In this document: positions 15,985 through 23,325 of the stretch, one piece after another | Layout of the letters: each line of letters starts with the position of its first letter | Numbering within the stretch: the first letter of the stretch is position 1 | Origin: Alloboseaceae bacterium BT-24-1 | GTDB taxonomy: Bacteria; Pseudomonadota; Alphaproteobacteria; Rhizobiales; Beijerinckiaceae | Reading direction: 5' to 3' | Length of the DNA stretch: 64,000 nucleotides | Assembly (NCBI GenBank): GCA_025846845.1 | Contig: JAOYTL010000003.1 | Span: 418,192-482,191, forward strand | Position numbers and translations under genes: made by a program | The notes under the pieces: generated by a model | What the model saw: only the letters and a program-made list of their open reading frames with translations | Databases searched by the model: none | What the model was told of the DNA's origin: nothing

Positions 15985-16343
15985 TCTGCCTTGCCGCCGG
16001 CGCGCTCGTGATTTCGCTCGGCGCGAGCGAGATCACGCTGTCCTGGCGGCATTCGGTGCAGAAGACGCTCTGGGAGGAACTTTGGCGCGAAAGCCCCGAT
16101 GGCCTCGTCCTCACCGAAGCACGCATACAGGGCTCGGGCGCGGGCATGGACCCGCCTGATGGCGCAAAACTCATCGACGGCTTCTGGCGCTGGAAACCGG
16201 ACCTGACGCCTTTGCGCGAGGTCGTGATGAGCCGCTCCGGCGCGACCGACGACTGGCGGGTCTGCGTCGAGGGTCGCTGCCGCTCGCTCGATGAATTGCT
16301 GCCGGCCGAAGCCGATCCGGTGGTGATGCGCCCTTGCGGCTGA
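15981..16343 (+). CDS. DUF1850 domain protein, TAXI-TRAP accessory
   Basis: A 120-residue protein beginning with a short hydrophobic leader (MICLAAGALVISLGASEI) and continuing LSWRHSVQKTLWEELWRESPDGLVLTEARIQGSGAGMDPPDGA. That SVQKTLWEE...RIQGSGAGMD.P pattern is the DUF1850 signature. DUF1850 genes sit almost only beside TAXI-type TRAP permeases, and this one overlaps the permease stop by 4 bases (ATGA). The leader suggests a periplasmic location. The function is unknown; a role in assembly or ligand hand-over is inferred from linkage. Near the end, CVEGRCRSLDEL has two cysteines that could form a disulfide. Confidence 0.87.
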   Translation: MICLAAGALVISLGASEITLSWRHSVQKTLWEELWRESPDGLVLTEARIQGSGAGMDPPDGAKLIDGFWRWKPDLTPLREVVMSRSGATDDWRVCVEGRCRSLDELLPAEADPVVMRPCG

Positions 16344-16346
16344 GCC

Positions 16347-16586
16347 TCAGCCGCGATGGGTGAGGCGCTCGATCTTCACGACCCGGCGCATGAAGTTCAG
16401 CAGGCCATAGGCGGCGAGCACCGAGAACAGGCCCATCAGCACATAGGCGACGATCGGGCCGAGCTCGAACAGGCCGGCCAGCGCCCAGCCGGACGCCAGC
16501 GCGACGCCGAAGATCTCGACCGCGATCAGTATGGCGAGTGAGACCACCATGATCACGTTGCGCCAGTTGGTGCGGCCAGCCGCCAT
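16347..16586 (-). CDS. Small two-helix membrane protein
   Basis: About 79 residues, starting MAAGRTNWRNVIMVVSLAILIAVEIFGVALASGWALAGLFELG and continuing into a second hydrophobic segment (VAYVLMGLFSVLAAYGLL), then a basic tail (NFMRRVVKIERLTHRG). The ATG at 16586 has GAGGG 7 bases upstream; an ATG at 16607 is also possible. Similar small proteins are common in Rhizobiales and are of unknown function. It converges on the DUF1850 gene. Confidence 0.75.
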   Translation of the reverse strand: MAAGRTNWRNVIMVVSLAILIAVEIFGVALASGWALAGLFELGPIVAYVLMGLFSVLAAYGLLNFMRRVVKIERLTHRG

Positions 16587-16697
16587 GCTTTTACCCTCGG
16601 AACCCATGCACGGACCGCCTAGCCTAGCCGGCGGCGGCATGCAACAAAATCGCGCCTACCGGCATATGGTCCCGCCTGCCTGAATGAAAAGAACCTG

Positions 16698-18287
16698 ATG
16701 CCCGATTCACCGGTTTTCAACTCGGCCGCCGTCGCCGCACCCCACCGTCTCGCCTCCGAAGCCGGGCGCGCCATTCTTGCCGAGGGCGGCAATGCGATCG
16801 AGGCGATGGTCGCCATGGCCGCGACGATCGCCGTCGTCTACCCCCATATGAACGCGATCGGCGGCGACGGCTTCTGGCTGGTGCACGAGCCCGGCGGCAA
16901 GGTCCACGCCATCGAGGCCTGCGGTCCGGCGGGCACCCTCGCCACGATCGAGCGCTACCGCGAGAAGGGCCATGACGCGCTGCCGGCGCGCGGCCCGGAT
17001 GCGGCGATCACCGTCGCCGGCGCGATCGGCGGCTGGCAGGCGGCGCACGCTCTGTCCCAAAGCCTCGGCGGCAGGCTGCCGCTGAAGGATCTGCTCACTG
17101 ACGCCATTCGCCATTGCTCGGAAGGCTACGACATCTCGGAATCGGAGCTGCGCACCTGGCCCCAAGAAGTCGATGCGGTGAAGGCGGCGCCCGGCTTCAG
17201 CGAGTTCTTCTGGCCGGGCGGCGAGCGCCCCAAGGCCGGCGACCGACGTAAAGCCTCAGCGCTCGGCGCAACGCTGGAGCAGCTTTCCCATGCCGGGCTC
17301 GACGACTTCTATCGCGGTGACATCGGCCGCGAGCTCGCCGAGGACCTCGGGCTTCTCGGCGCGCCGATCACCCGCGTCGATCTCGAAGCCTTCCGCGCCC
17401 GGCCCGTCCAAGCGCTGTCGCTGAGGCTGCCGGGCCTGACCGTCTACAATTTCCCGCCGCCGACGCAGGGGCTCACCGCCCTGATGATCCTCGGCATCTT
17501 CGAGAAACTCGGCGTCAGCCGGGCCGAGAGCTTCGACCATCATCACGGGCTGGTCGAGGCGGTGAAGCGGGCGCTCGCCATCCGCGACAAGGTCGTCACC
17601 GACCCGGCCTTCATGACGATCGATCCGGCGAGCCTCCTGACCGACACCGCCCTGGAACGCGAAGCCGCGAAGATCGACCGCAAGCGTGCTGCCAGCTGGC
17701 CGTTCCGCCCCGGCGAAGGCGACACGATCTGGATGGGTGCGATCGACGGCTCCGGCCTCGCCGTTTCCTATATCCAGTCGCTCTACTGGGAATACGGCTC
17801 CGGCTGCATCCTGCCCAAGACCGGCGTCAACTGGCAGAACCGCGGCGTCTCCTTCTCGCTGGACGCCAAGGCGCTCAATCCTCTGATGCCCGGCCGCAAG
17901 CCGTTCCACACGCTCAACCCGCCGCTGGCCCGTTTCGACGATGGCCGGATCATGAGTTATGGCGCGATGGGCGGCGACGGTCAGCCGCAATTCCAGGCGC
18001 AGATCCTGTCGCGCTATCGTTTTGGCCAGGGCGTCGCCGACGCGGTCGATGCGCCGCGCTGGCTCTTCGGCCGCACCTGGGGCGCCGGCTCGATATCGCT
18101 CAAGCTGGAGAACCGCTTCGACCCGATGCTGCTGGCGCGGCTGACTGCCGCCGGCCATCCGGTCGAGGAATACAGCGAGGCCTATTCCGACCAGTTCGGC
18201 CATGCCGGCATGCTTGTGAAGCGCCAGAAAGGCCATGTCGAGGCGACGCATGATCCGCGTTCGGACGGCGACGCCAAAGGTATCTGA
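16698..18287 (+). CDS. Gamma-glutamyltransferase family protein (Ntn hydrolase)
   Basis: A 529-residue member of the gamma-glutamyltransferase/cephalosporin acylase family. These are self-cleaving N-terminal nucleophile hydrolases that act on gamma-glutamyl or related amide bonds. The N-terminal LASEAGRAILAEGGNAIEAMVAMAATIAVVYPHMNAIGGDGFWLVHEP is the large-subunit signature. The likely processing point is before Thr343 in GEGDTIWMGAID, where the small subunit would begin. The later YGSGCILPKTGVNWQNRGVSF matches the substrate-binding loop. No signal peptide is present, unlike classical periplasmic Ggt. It precedes an amidase gene by 28 bases and the nitrile hydratase genes after that, so it may act on an amide product of that pathway; this link is inference. 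Confidence 0.88.
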   Translation: MPDSPVFNSAAVAAPHRLASEAGRAILAEGGNAIEAMVAMAATIAVVYPHMNAIGGDGFWLVHEPGGKVHAIEACGPAGTLATIERYREKGHDALPARGPDAAITVAGAIGGWQAAHALSQSLGGRLPLKDLLTDAIRHCSEGYDISESELRTWPQEVDAVKAAPGFSEFFWPGGERPKAGDRRKASALGATLEQLSHAGLDDFYRGDIGRELAEDLGLLGAPITRVDLEAFRARPVQALSLRLPGLTVYNFPPPTQGLTALMILGIFEKLGVSRAESFDHHHGLVEAVKRALAIRDKVVTDPAFMTIDPASLLTDTALEREAAKIDRKRAASWPFRPGEGDTIWMGAIDGSGLAVSYIQSLYWEYGSGCILPKTGVNWQNRGVSFSLDAKALNPLMPGRKPFHTLNPPLARFDDGRIMSYGAMGGDGQPQFQAQILSRYRFGQGVADAVDAPRWLFGRTWGAGSISLKLENRFDPMLLARLTAAGHPVEEYSEAYSDQFGHAGMLVKRQKGHVEATHDPRSDGDAKGI

Positions 18288-18315
18288 TTGGGATCTGGGG
18301 GGATCTGAGAACACC

Positions 18316-19512
18316 ATGATCGAGAACGACCCGTTCCGCTGCTTCGTGCCCTATCCGGACGCGCCGGTGAAGCATGCCTCCTCCGGCCCGCTCTCCGGGC
18401 TGACGCTCGCGGTCAAGGACCTGTTCGACGTCAAGGGCTATCCGACCGGGGCGGGATCGCCGACCGTGCTGGCGCTCTCGGGGATCAAGACCAAGACGGC
18501 GCCGATCGTGAAGGCGTTCCTGGAGGCCGGGGCCCGCTTCGTCGGCAAGACCCATACCGACGAGCTCGCCTTTTCGCTCAACGGCAAGAACGCTCATTTC
18601 GGGTCGCCCGTGAATCCGGCCGCGCCTGACCGGATCACCGGCGGCTCCTCCTCCGGCTCGATGGCCGCCGTCGCCGGGCGGCTCGCCGATATCGGCCTCG
18701 GCTCCGATACTGGCGGCTCAGTCCGGGCTCCGGCGAGCTATGGCGGGCTGTTCGGCCTCCGCCCGACCCATGGCCGGCTTTCGCTGAAGCGCGCCTGGCC
18801 GCTGGCGGAGAGCCTCGACACCGCCGGCTTCTTCGCCCGGGACGGCGAGGTCTTCGCCCGCGCCGCCAATGTGGTGCTCGGCAAGGACCGGCTGAGCCTG
18901 CCGGAGACGCCGCGCCTTCTCCTCGCCGACGATTTATTTGCCCAGGCCGTGCCCGAGGCCGAGCGCATCCTGCGCAATGTCGTGCAGCGGATCGTGCCGA
19001 TCCTCGGCCAGCCCGAGACGGTGCGCGCCGTCAGCGACATGGACGCGCTCTACTGGGCCTTCCGCTGGATCCAGGGTCGCGAGGCCTGGGCTTCGGACGG
19101 CGCGATGATCGAGCGCCATGCCACGCCGCTCGGCCCCGGCGTCGCCGAGCGCTTCGCCTTCGGCAAGGCGGTCAGCGATGCGGAAGTCGCCCGCGGCGAC
19201 AGCGTGCGCAAGGCTTTCCGGGCGAAGCTCGCCAAGCTGCTCGGCAAGGACGGCGTGCTGATGCTGCCAACGGTGCCCGATGTCGCGCCGCTGGTCAGCG
19301 CCGGCGAGCCGGAGCTCGAGGATTTCCGCAACCGTGCCCTGCGCCTGCTCTGCCTTGCCGGGCTCTCCGGCTTCCCGCAGATTTCGATCCCCGTCGCCCA
19401 TCGCGACGACGCTCCGCTGGGCTTGTCGGTGATCGGGCCGAAGGGCTCCGACAAATCGCTCGCAGCCTTCGCGGTGAGGGTCGAGCGGGCGGCGCGGATC
19501 AGGCTGGCATGA
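18316..19512 (+). CDS. Amidase of the amidase-signature family, linked to nitrile hydratase
   Basis: A 398-residue hydrolase that converts amides to carboxylic acids and ammonia. The Ser-cisSer-Lys triad is visible: Lys34 in LAVKDLFDVKG, the GGSSSGS loop at residues 109-115 and Ser135 in GSDTGGSVRAPASYGG. It is shorter than GatA-type enzymes (about 470-490 residues) and resembles the compact amidases found with nitrile degradation. The ATG at 18316 is used because it opens the family N-terminus (PFRCFVPYP). The nitrile hydratase alpha gene starts 13 bases after its stop, so the hydratase product amide is probably its substrate. A cytoplasmic location is expected. Confidence 0.9.
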   Translation: MIENDPFRCFVPYPDAPVKHASSGPLSGLTLAVKDLFDVKGYPTGAGSPTVLALSGIKTKTAPIVKAFLEAGARFVGKTHTDELAFSLNGKNAHFGSPVNPAAPDRITGGSSSGSMAAVAGRLADIGLGSDTGGSVRAPASYGGLFGLRPTHGRLSLKRAWPLAESLDTAGFFARDGEVFARAANVVLGKDRLSLPETPRLLLADDLFAQAVPEAERILRNVVQRIVPILGQPETVRAVSDMDALYWAFRWIQGREAWASDGAMIERHATPLGPGVAERFAFGKAVSDAEVARGDSVRKAFRAKLAKLLGKDGVLMLPTVPDVAPLVSAGEPELEDFRNRALRLLCLAGLSGFPQISIPVAHRDDAPLGLSVIGPKGSDKSLAAFAVRVERAARIRLA

Positions 19513-19525
19513 CGAGGAGGGTCCG

Positions 19526-20158
19526 ATGAGCGGCCACGACCATCACCACCATCATGACCACGAGCACGACAACCACTTCACTCCGATCGAAGCGCGGGTG
19601 AAGGCGCTGGAATCGCTGATGGTCGAGAAGGGTTATGTCGATCCGGCGGCGCTCGACGCGATCATCGATACCTATGAGACCAAGATCGGCCCGCGCAACG
19701 GCGCCCGTGTCGTGGCCAAGGCCTGGAGCGACCCGGCCTATGCCGCGCGCCTGAAGGCCGATGGCACTGCCGCCGTCGCCGAGCTCGGCTATGGCGGACG
19801 CGGCGGCGAGCATATCGTCGCCTGCTTCAACACGCGAGAAGAGCACAACCTCATCGTCTGCACCCTGTGCTCCTGCTATCCGTGGCCCGTGCTCGGCCTG
19901 CCGCCGGTCTGGTACAAGTCGCCGCCCTATCGCGCCAAGGCGGTGATCGATCCGCGCGGCACCCTCGCCGATTTCGGCGTAACCCTGCCGGATGGCCAGC
20001 GCGTCCGGGTTTGGGATTCGACCGCCGAGACGCGCTTCATCGTCATTCCGATGCGGCCGGAAGGCACCGAAGGCTGGAGCGAGGACGAGCTCGCATCGAT
20101 CGTCAGCCGCGACTCCATGATCGGCGTCGGCCTGCCCTCCCCGGAGAACCGGCCATGA
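19526..20158 (+). CDS. nthA: Nitrile hydratase alpha subunit, cobalt type
   Basis: The metal-carrying subunit of nitrile hydratase, which hydrates nitriles to amides. The metal claw is VCTLCSCYPW (Cys 112, 115 and 117, Ser 116). Thr in the C-T-L-C-S-C motif marks the cobalt type, while iron enzymes have Ser there. The two outer cysteines next to Ser are normally oxidised after cobalt insertion. The protein has 210 residues, as usual. The N-terminus is odd: the first 17 residues hold nine histidines (MSGHDHHHHHDHEHDNHF), which could bind cobalt before insertion. A ribosome site (GAGGAGGG) precedes the ATG. The stop overlaps the beta-subunit start by 4 bases. Confidence 0.96.
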   Translation: MSGHDHHHHHDHEHDNHFTPIEARVKALESLMVEKGYVDPAALDAIIDTYETKIGPRNGARVVAKAWSDPAYAARLKADGTAAVAELGYGGRGGEHIVACFNTREEHNLIVCTLCSCYPWPVLGLPPVWYKSPPYRAKAVIDPRGTLADFGVTLPDGQRVRVWDSTAETRFIVIPMRPEGTEGWSEDELASIVSRDSMIGVGLPSPENRP

Positions 20159-20814
20159 ACAGCGCCCACGATCTCGGCGGCCAGATGGGTTTTGGCCCGG
20201 TCGTGCCGGAGAAGGACGAGCCGATCTTCCATGCCGATTGGGAGAAGAAGGTTCTGGCGATCAATGTCGCCGCCGGCGCCATGGGCGCCTGGACGATCGA
20301 CGGCATTCGCCATGCGCGCGAGAGCCTGCCGCCGGCACAATACCTCTCGTCGAGCTACTACCAGATCTGGCTGGCGGCGCTCGATAAGGTGCTGGTCGAG
20401 CAGGGCTTCCTGAGCAAGGAGGAGCTGGCGTCGGGTGTCGCCGGCAGCGCGCGCCGGGAACCCAAGCGCGTGCTGAAGGGCGAAGAGGTCTCGACCGTCC
20501 TGCGCCGCGGCTTCCCCTATGAACGCGAGACGACCGTACCGGCCCGCTTCAAGGTCGGCGACAAGGTCCGCACCATCGTGATGCATCCGCAGCACCATAC
20601 CCGTCTGCCGCGTTATGCCCGCGGCAAGCAGGGCGTGATCGAGCTCGTCACCGGCTGCCATGTCTTCCCCGACACCGGCGCCCATGGCGCACCCGAGACG
20701 GCGCAATGGCTCTACACCGTCGTCTTCACCGGGCCGGAGCTCTGGGGCCGCGACGCCGATCCGACATCGAGCGTCAGCATCGAGGCCTGGGAGAGCTATC
20801 TTGAGCCGGCCTGA
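20155..20814 (+). CDS. nthB: Nitrile hydratase beta subunit
   Basis: The 219-residue partner subunit. The N-terminus MNSAHDLGGQMGFGPV is the classical beta-subunit opening. It is followed by FHADWEKKVLAINVAAGAMGAWTIDGIRHARESLPPAQYLSSSYYQIWLAAL. The C-terminal half contains the SH3-like barrel (FKVGDKVRTIVMHPQHHTRLPRYARGKQGVIELVTGCHVFPD and LYTVVFTGPELWG), also conserved. It starts inside the alpha stop codon (ATGA) and its end overlaps the activator gene by 14 bases, so the three genes are translationally coupled. Confidence 0.95.
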   Translation: MNSAHDLGGQMGFGPVVPEKDEPIFHADWEKKVLAINVAAGAMGAWTIDGIRHARESLPPAQYLSSSYYQIWLAALDKVLVEQGFLSKEELASGVAGSARREPKRVLKGEEVSTVLRRGFPYERETTVPARFKVGDKVRTIVMHPQHHTRLPRYARGKQGVIELVTGCHVFPDTGAHGAPETAQWLYTVVFTGPELWGRDADPTSSVSIEAWESYLEPA

Positions 20815-21184
20815 CGCCGCACTCGCCGACGCGCTCGCCGCCGGCACGCCGATCCCGCGCGACGCCGAGGGCCCGGTCTTCGCCGAGCCCTGGCAGGCGC
20901 AGGCCTTCGCCCTCGTCGTCGCCCTGCAGAACCGCGGCGTCTTCAGCGCCGACGAATGGGCGCAGGCGCTCGGCGCCGAGATCCGCGAAGCGCTGGCCAA
21001 TGGCGGCTGCCGCGACGGCTCGGACTATTACGAGCGCTGGTGCGAGGCGCTGGAGCACCTCCTGATCGAGAAGGGCCTCGCCTCGCATGACGGCGTCGAC
21101 GCCCGCGCCGCCGCCTGGGAGCGCGCCGCCGAGGCGACGCCGCATGGCAAGCCGATCCTGCTGGAGAACGACCCACTGCGCTGA
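20801..21184 (+). CDS. Nitrile hydratase activator / accessory protein (P14K type)
   Basis: A 127-residue protein resembling the N-terminal half of the beta subunit. Small proteins of this kind (P14K, NhlE) form a complex with alpha and swap in the cobalt-loaded alpha subunit. The core PVFAEPWQAQAFALVVALQNRGVFSADEWAQALGAEI and YYERWCEALEHLLIEKGL matches the family. No ATG is available before the conserved region. TTG at 20801, with GGGAG about 8 bases upstream, is the best start and overlaps the beta gene by 14 bases. No separate cobalt-uptake gene is beside it. Confidence 0.88.
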   Translation: MSRPDAALADALAAGTPIPRDAEGPVFAEPWQAQAFALVVALQNRGVFSADEWAQALGAEIREALANGGCRDGSDYYERWCEALEHLLIEKGLASHDGVDARAAAWERAAEATPHGKPILLENDPLR

Positions 21185-21263
21185 TCCCCGGCTTTGCATC
21201 CTCGTCACGAAGCGCGATTATCCCGTCAACGCCCGATCACTGGGCCGATAGAGGAGGATCGCG

Positions 21264-22196
21264 ATGAGGACCGCATTGATGGCGCTGGCCGCCGCGGCGC
21301 TGGCGACGACGGCGCAGGCCGCCGACCCCGCGCTCAACACGCTGCTCCCGAAGCTGACGCGCGCTACGCAGTGGACGCAGATTGCCGCGGTCGAGCTGCA
21401 GTTCCCGACCCACCATCCGCAAGGCATGGTCAAGATCGGCGACGCCTTCTTCATTTCCTCGGTCGAGATCAGAAAGCCGACGACGCGCTACCCCGCGCCC
21501 CAGGACGGCTATGACCGCGACATCGGCGAGGGCGTGGGTCACCTCTTCAAGGTCGATGCGCAGGGCAAGCTTCTCGCCAGCGTCACGCTGGGCGAAGGCT
21601 CGGTCTATCACCCCGGCGGCATCGACTTCGACGGCAAGGATCTCTGGGTCCCGGTCGCCGAATACCGCCCGAACAGTCAGTCGATCATCTACAAGGTCGA
21701 TCCCGAGACGCTGAAGGCGACCGAGGTCTTCCGCTTCAAGGACCATGTCGGCGGCATCGTCCACAACACCGACGGCAAATCGCTCCATGGCGTCAGCTGG
21801 GGCTCGCGGCGCTTCTATGCCTGGCCGCTCGGCGCCGACGGCAAGATCACCAACGCCACGGCTGCCCCCGAGACGCTGCGCGTCGCCAATCCGGCGCTCT
21901 ATATCGACTATCAGGACTGCCACTATATCGGCATGGGCCGGATGCTCTGCTCCGGCCTCAACAATTACCGCGCCAGCAAGGACGGCCCGATCTTCCGCCT
22001 CGGCGGCTTCGAGATCGTCGATCTCAAGGACAATCGCCCGGTCTTCCAGATGCCGGTCGAACTCTGGTCGCCGTCGGGCCTGCCGATGACGCAGAACCCG
22101 TTCTGGGTCGAGCCATCGGGCGAAGGCGTGCGCGCCTATTTCATGCCGGATGACGATAAATCGACGCTGTTCGTCTACGAGGCCGCGGCGAAGTGA
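21264..22196 (+). CDS. DUF6454-like secreted protein
   Basis: A 310-residue protein with a signal peptide (MRTALMALAAAALATTAQA) preceded by GAGGA. The mature part is a predicted beta-propeller-like sequence with conserved blocks. Examples are HPQGMVKIGDAFFISSVEI, GEGVGHLFKVDAQGKLLASVTLGEG, YHPGGIDFDGKDLWVPVAEYRP, HVGGIVHNTDGKSLHGVSWGSRRFYAW and GMGRMLCSGLNNY. I match it to DUF6454 from memory of these blocks; the function is unknown. It follows the nitrile hydratase activator by 79 bases on the same strand. An IS element begins 22 bases after its stop. Confidence 0.8.
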   Translation: MRTALMALAAAALATTAQAADPALNTLLPKLTRATQWTQIAAVELQFPTHHPQGMVKIGDAFFISSVEIRKPTTRYPAPQDGYDRDIGEGVGHLFKVDAQGKLLASVTLGEGSVYHPGGIDFDGKDLWVPVAEYRPNSQSIIYKVDPETLKATEVFRFKDHVGGIVHNTDGKSLHGVSWGSRRFYAWPLGADGKITNATAAPETLRVANPALYIDYQDCHYIGMGRMLCSGLNNYRASKDGPIFRLGGFEIVDLKDNRPVFQMPVELWSPSGLPMTQNPFWVEPSGEGVRAYFMPDDDKSTLFVYEAAAK

Positions 22197-22200
22197 GCGA

Positions 22201-22218
22201 GCCTTCCTTCTCCCCTCG
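22201..22218. repeat. Left part of an intergenic palindromic repeat split by the IS element
   Basis: GCCTTCCTTCTCCCCTCG here joins in register with the sequence from 23188 onward (TCGGGGGAGAAGGTGGCAGCG). Together they rebuild the same repeat seen intact at 38257-38398. The 3-base TCG is present on both sides of the insertion. Confidence 0.7.
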
Positions 22219-23187
22219 GGGATTCCTCTGCGAAAGAGTGGTGGCGTTGACGGTTGCTTGCTGATTCACTTTGCTTTGCGAGCGGAGGGATGGGCATGTC
22301 GGATCAGCTGTCTTTGGCAGAAGCGTTCCTGGACCCGCGGCTGGGCACGAACGCGAAGCTTGCAAGGATCGATGAGCTGATCGACTGGGGGCGGCTTGGG
22401 CTCTTGGCGGGCAAGCTGCGCCAGGCGCAGACGGGCCGGCCGCCCTATGCTGCGCTTTCGATGCTGAAGGCGCTCTATCTGCAGGCGCTCTACGATCTGT
22501 CGGATCCGGGCCTGGAGGAGGCGCTGCTGGACCGGTTGTCGTTCCGGCGCTTCTGCGGCTTTGCGCTGGATGGCGGCACGCCCGACGAGACGACCTTATG
22601 CCGCTTCCGCCTGGCGCAGGCGCAGGCGGGGGTGCTGGAAGCCTGCTTTGCCGAGATCGGCGCGCAGCTCTCGGCCAAGGGCCTGATCCGCACGGCGATC
22701 GTGACCTCGGCCCGGACCCAGGACGTCGAGATCGCGCCGATGCTCATCTGCGGCGACGAGGCCGCCGTCTATGCCGACCGTGGCTACGAGAGCAAAGTCC
22801 ACCGTGCGGGACTGCTGGCGCAAGGCATCAAGGACCGGATCATGCATCGCAGGCACAAGCACATCGCTGTCCTGCCGGCCTGGCAACAGCGCCGCAACGC
22901 CCTGATCGCCCGCCGCCGCGCTCCGGTCGAGGCCGTCTTCAGCGCCATGAAGCGCCTCTATGGCAAGGCCCGCACCCGCTGCCACTCGCTCGCCGCCAAC
23001 ACCGCGGACCTAATCGCCTTCGCAACCGTCTACAACCTCAGGCGCGCCACCATCATCGCAGCAGGCTGACCCGCAACCCTCGCGCCTTCACTGCCGCCTT
23101 CAGGCTCAGCATCGCCAATCCGCGCCTCGCCGGAAGCCGCCTCTCCTCTCCAAATCACCCCTAACAGGGGTTTCGCAGAGGAAACCC
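22219..23187 (+). mobile_element. IS5-type insertion sequence, internally deleted
   Basis: A 969-bp element bounded by near-perfect 17-bp terminal inverted repeats: GGGATTCCTCTGCGAAA on the left and the complement of GGGTTTCCTCTGCGAAA on the right (16 of 17 match). TCG flanks both ends as a 3-bp target duplication; a 4-bp CTCG reading is also possible. It carries a single transposase-related frame that lacks the first catalytic region. It is inserted in an intergenic repeat between the DUF6454 gene and the NicO efflux gene. The ends look intact, so it might still be moved by a full-length relative. Confidence 0.85.
22296..23069 (+). pseudogene. IS5-family transposase with an in-frame internal deletion
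   Basis: This 257-codon frame has the IS5-type N-terminal DUF772 region (LGLLAGKLRQAQTGRPPYAALSMLKALYLQALYDLSDPGLEEALLDRLSFRRFCG). It also has the C-terminal DDE region (ICGDEAAVYADRGYE, KDRIMHRRHKH, WQQRRNALIARRRAPVEAVFSAMKR). Full relatives are roughly 60 residues longer. Between SAKGLI and RTAIVTSART the middle block is missing. That block holds the first catalytic Asp (usually LVDATxxEA) and the KGGKAHFGYK segment. The frame is kept, consistent with deletion between short repeats. I infer that the protein is inactive. The first ATG after GGAGGG is at 22296. Confidence 0.78.
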
Positions 23188-23325
23188 TCGGGGGAGAAGG
23201 TGGCAGCGCGAAGCGCTGACGGATGAGGGAAGGATGGGCGCGCCCTGCCCTCGCCCCGCCCGGTCGTACCGCCCTCATCCGCCTGCCGGCACCTTCTCCC
23301 CCGAGGGGAGAAGGAGGCCTAACTC
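23188..23325. repeat. Intergenic palindromic repeat, right part
   Basis: Contains GGGGGAGAAGGTGGC and GCGCGAAGCGCTGACGGATGAGGGAAGG, then an inverted partner CCCTCATCCG...GCACCTTCTCCCCCGAGGGGAGAAGG. The same modules occur at 38257-38398. Such paired, hairpin-forming elements are scattered between genes in many Rhizobiales. No coding potential is supported. Confidence 0.75.

Noticed and set aside
13890..16343. An 817-codon open frame on the plus strand overlapping the TRAP permease
   Set aside because: Only its last 120 codons (from 15981) are real, the DUF1850 gene. The rest is an Arg/Pro-rich shadow of the permease in another frame.
19526..21184. Cobalamin or cobalt riboswitch near the nitrile hydratase genes
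   Set aside because: The genes overlap or abut with no leader able to hold such a structure.
22598..23164. Second frame within the IS element as a frameshifted transposase half
   Set aside because: It is Arg/Pro-rich without IS5 motifs; both conserved halves are in the main frame.
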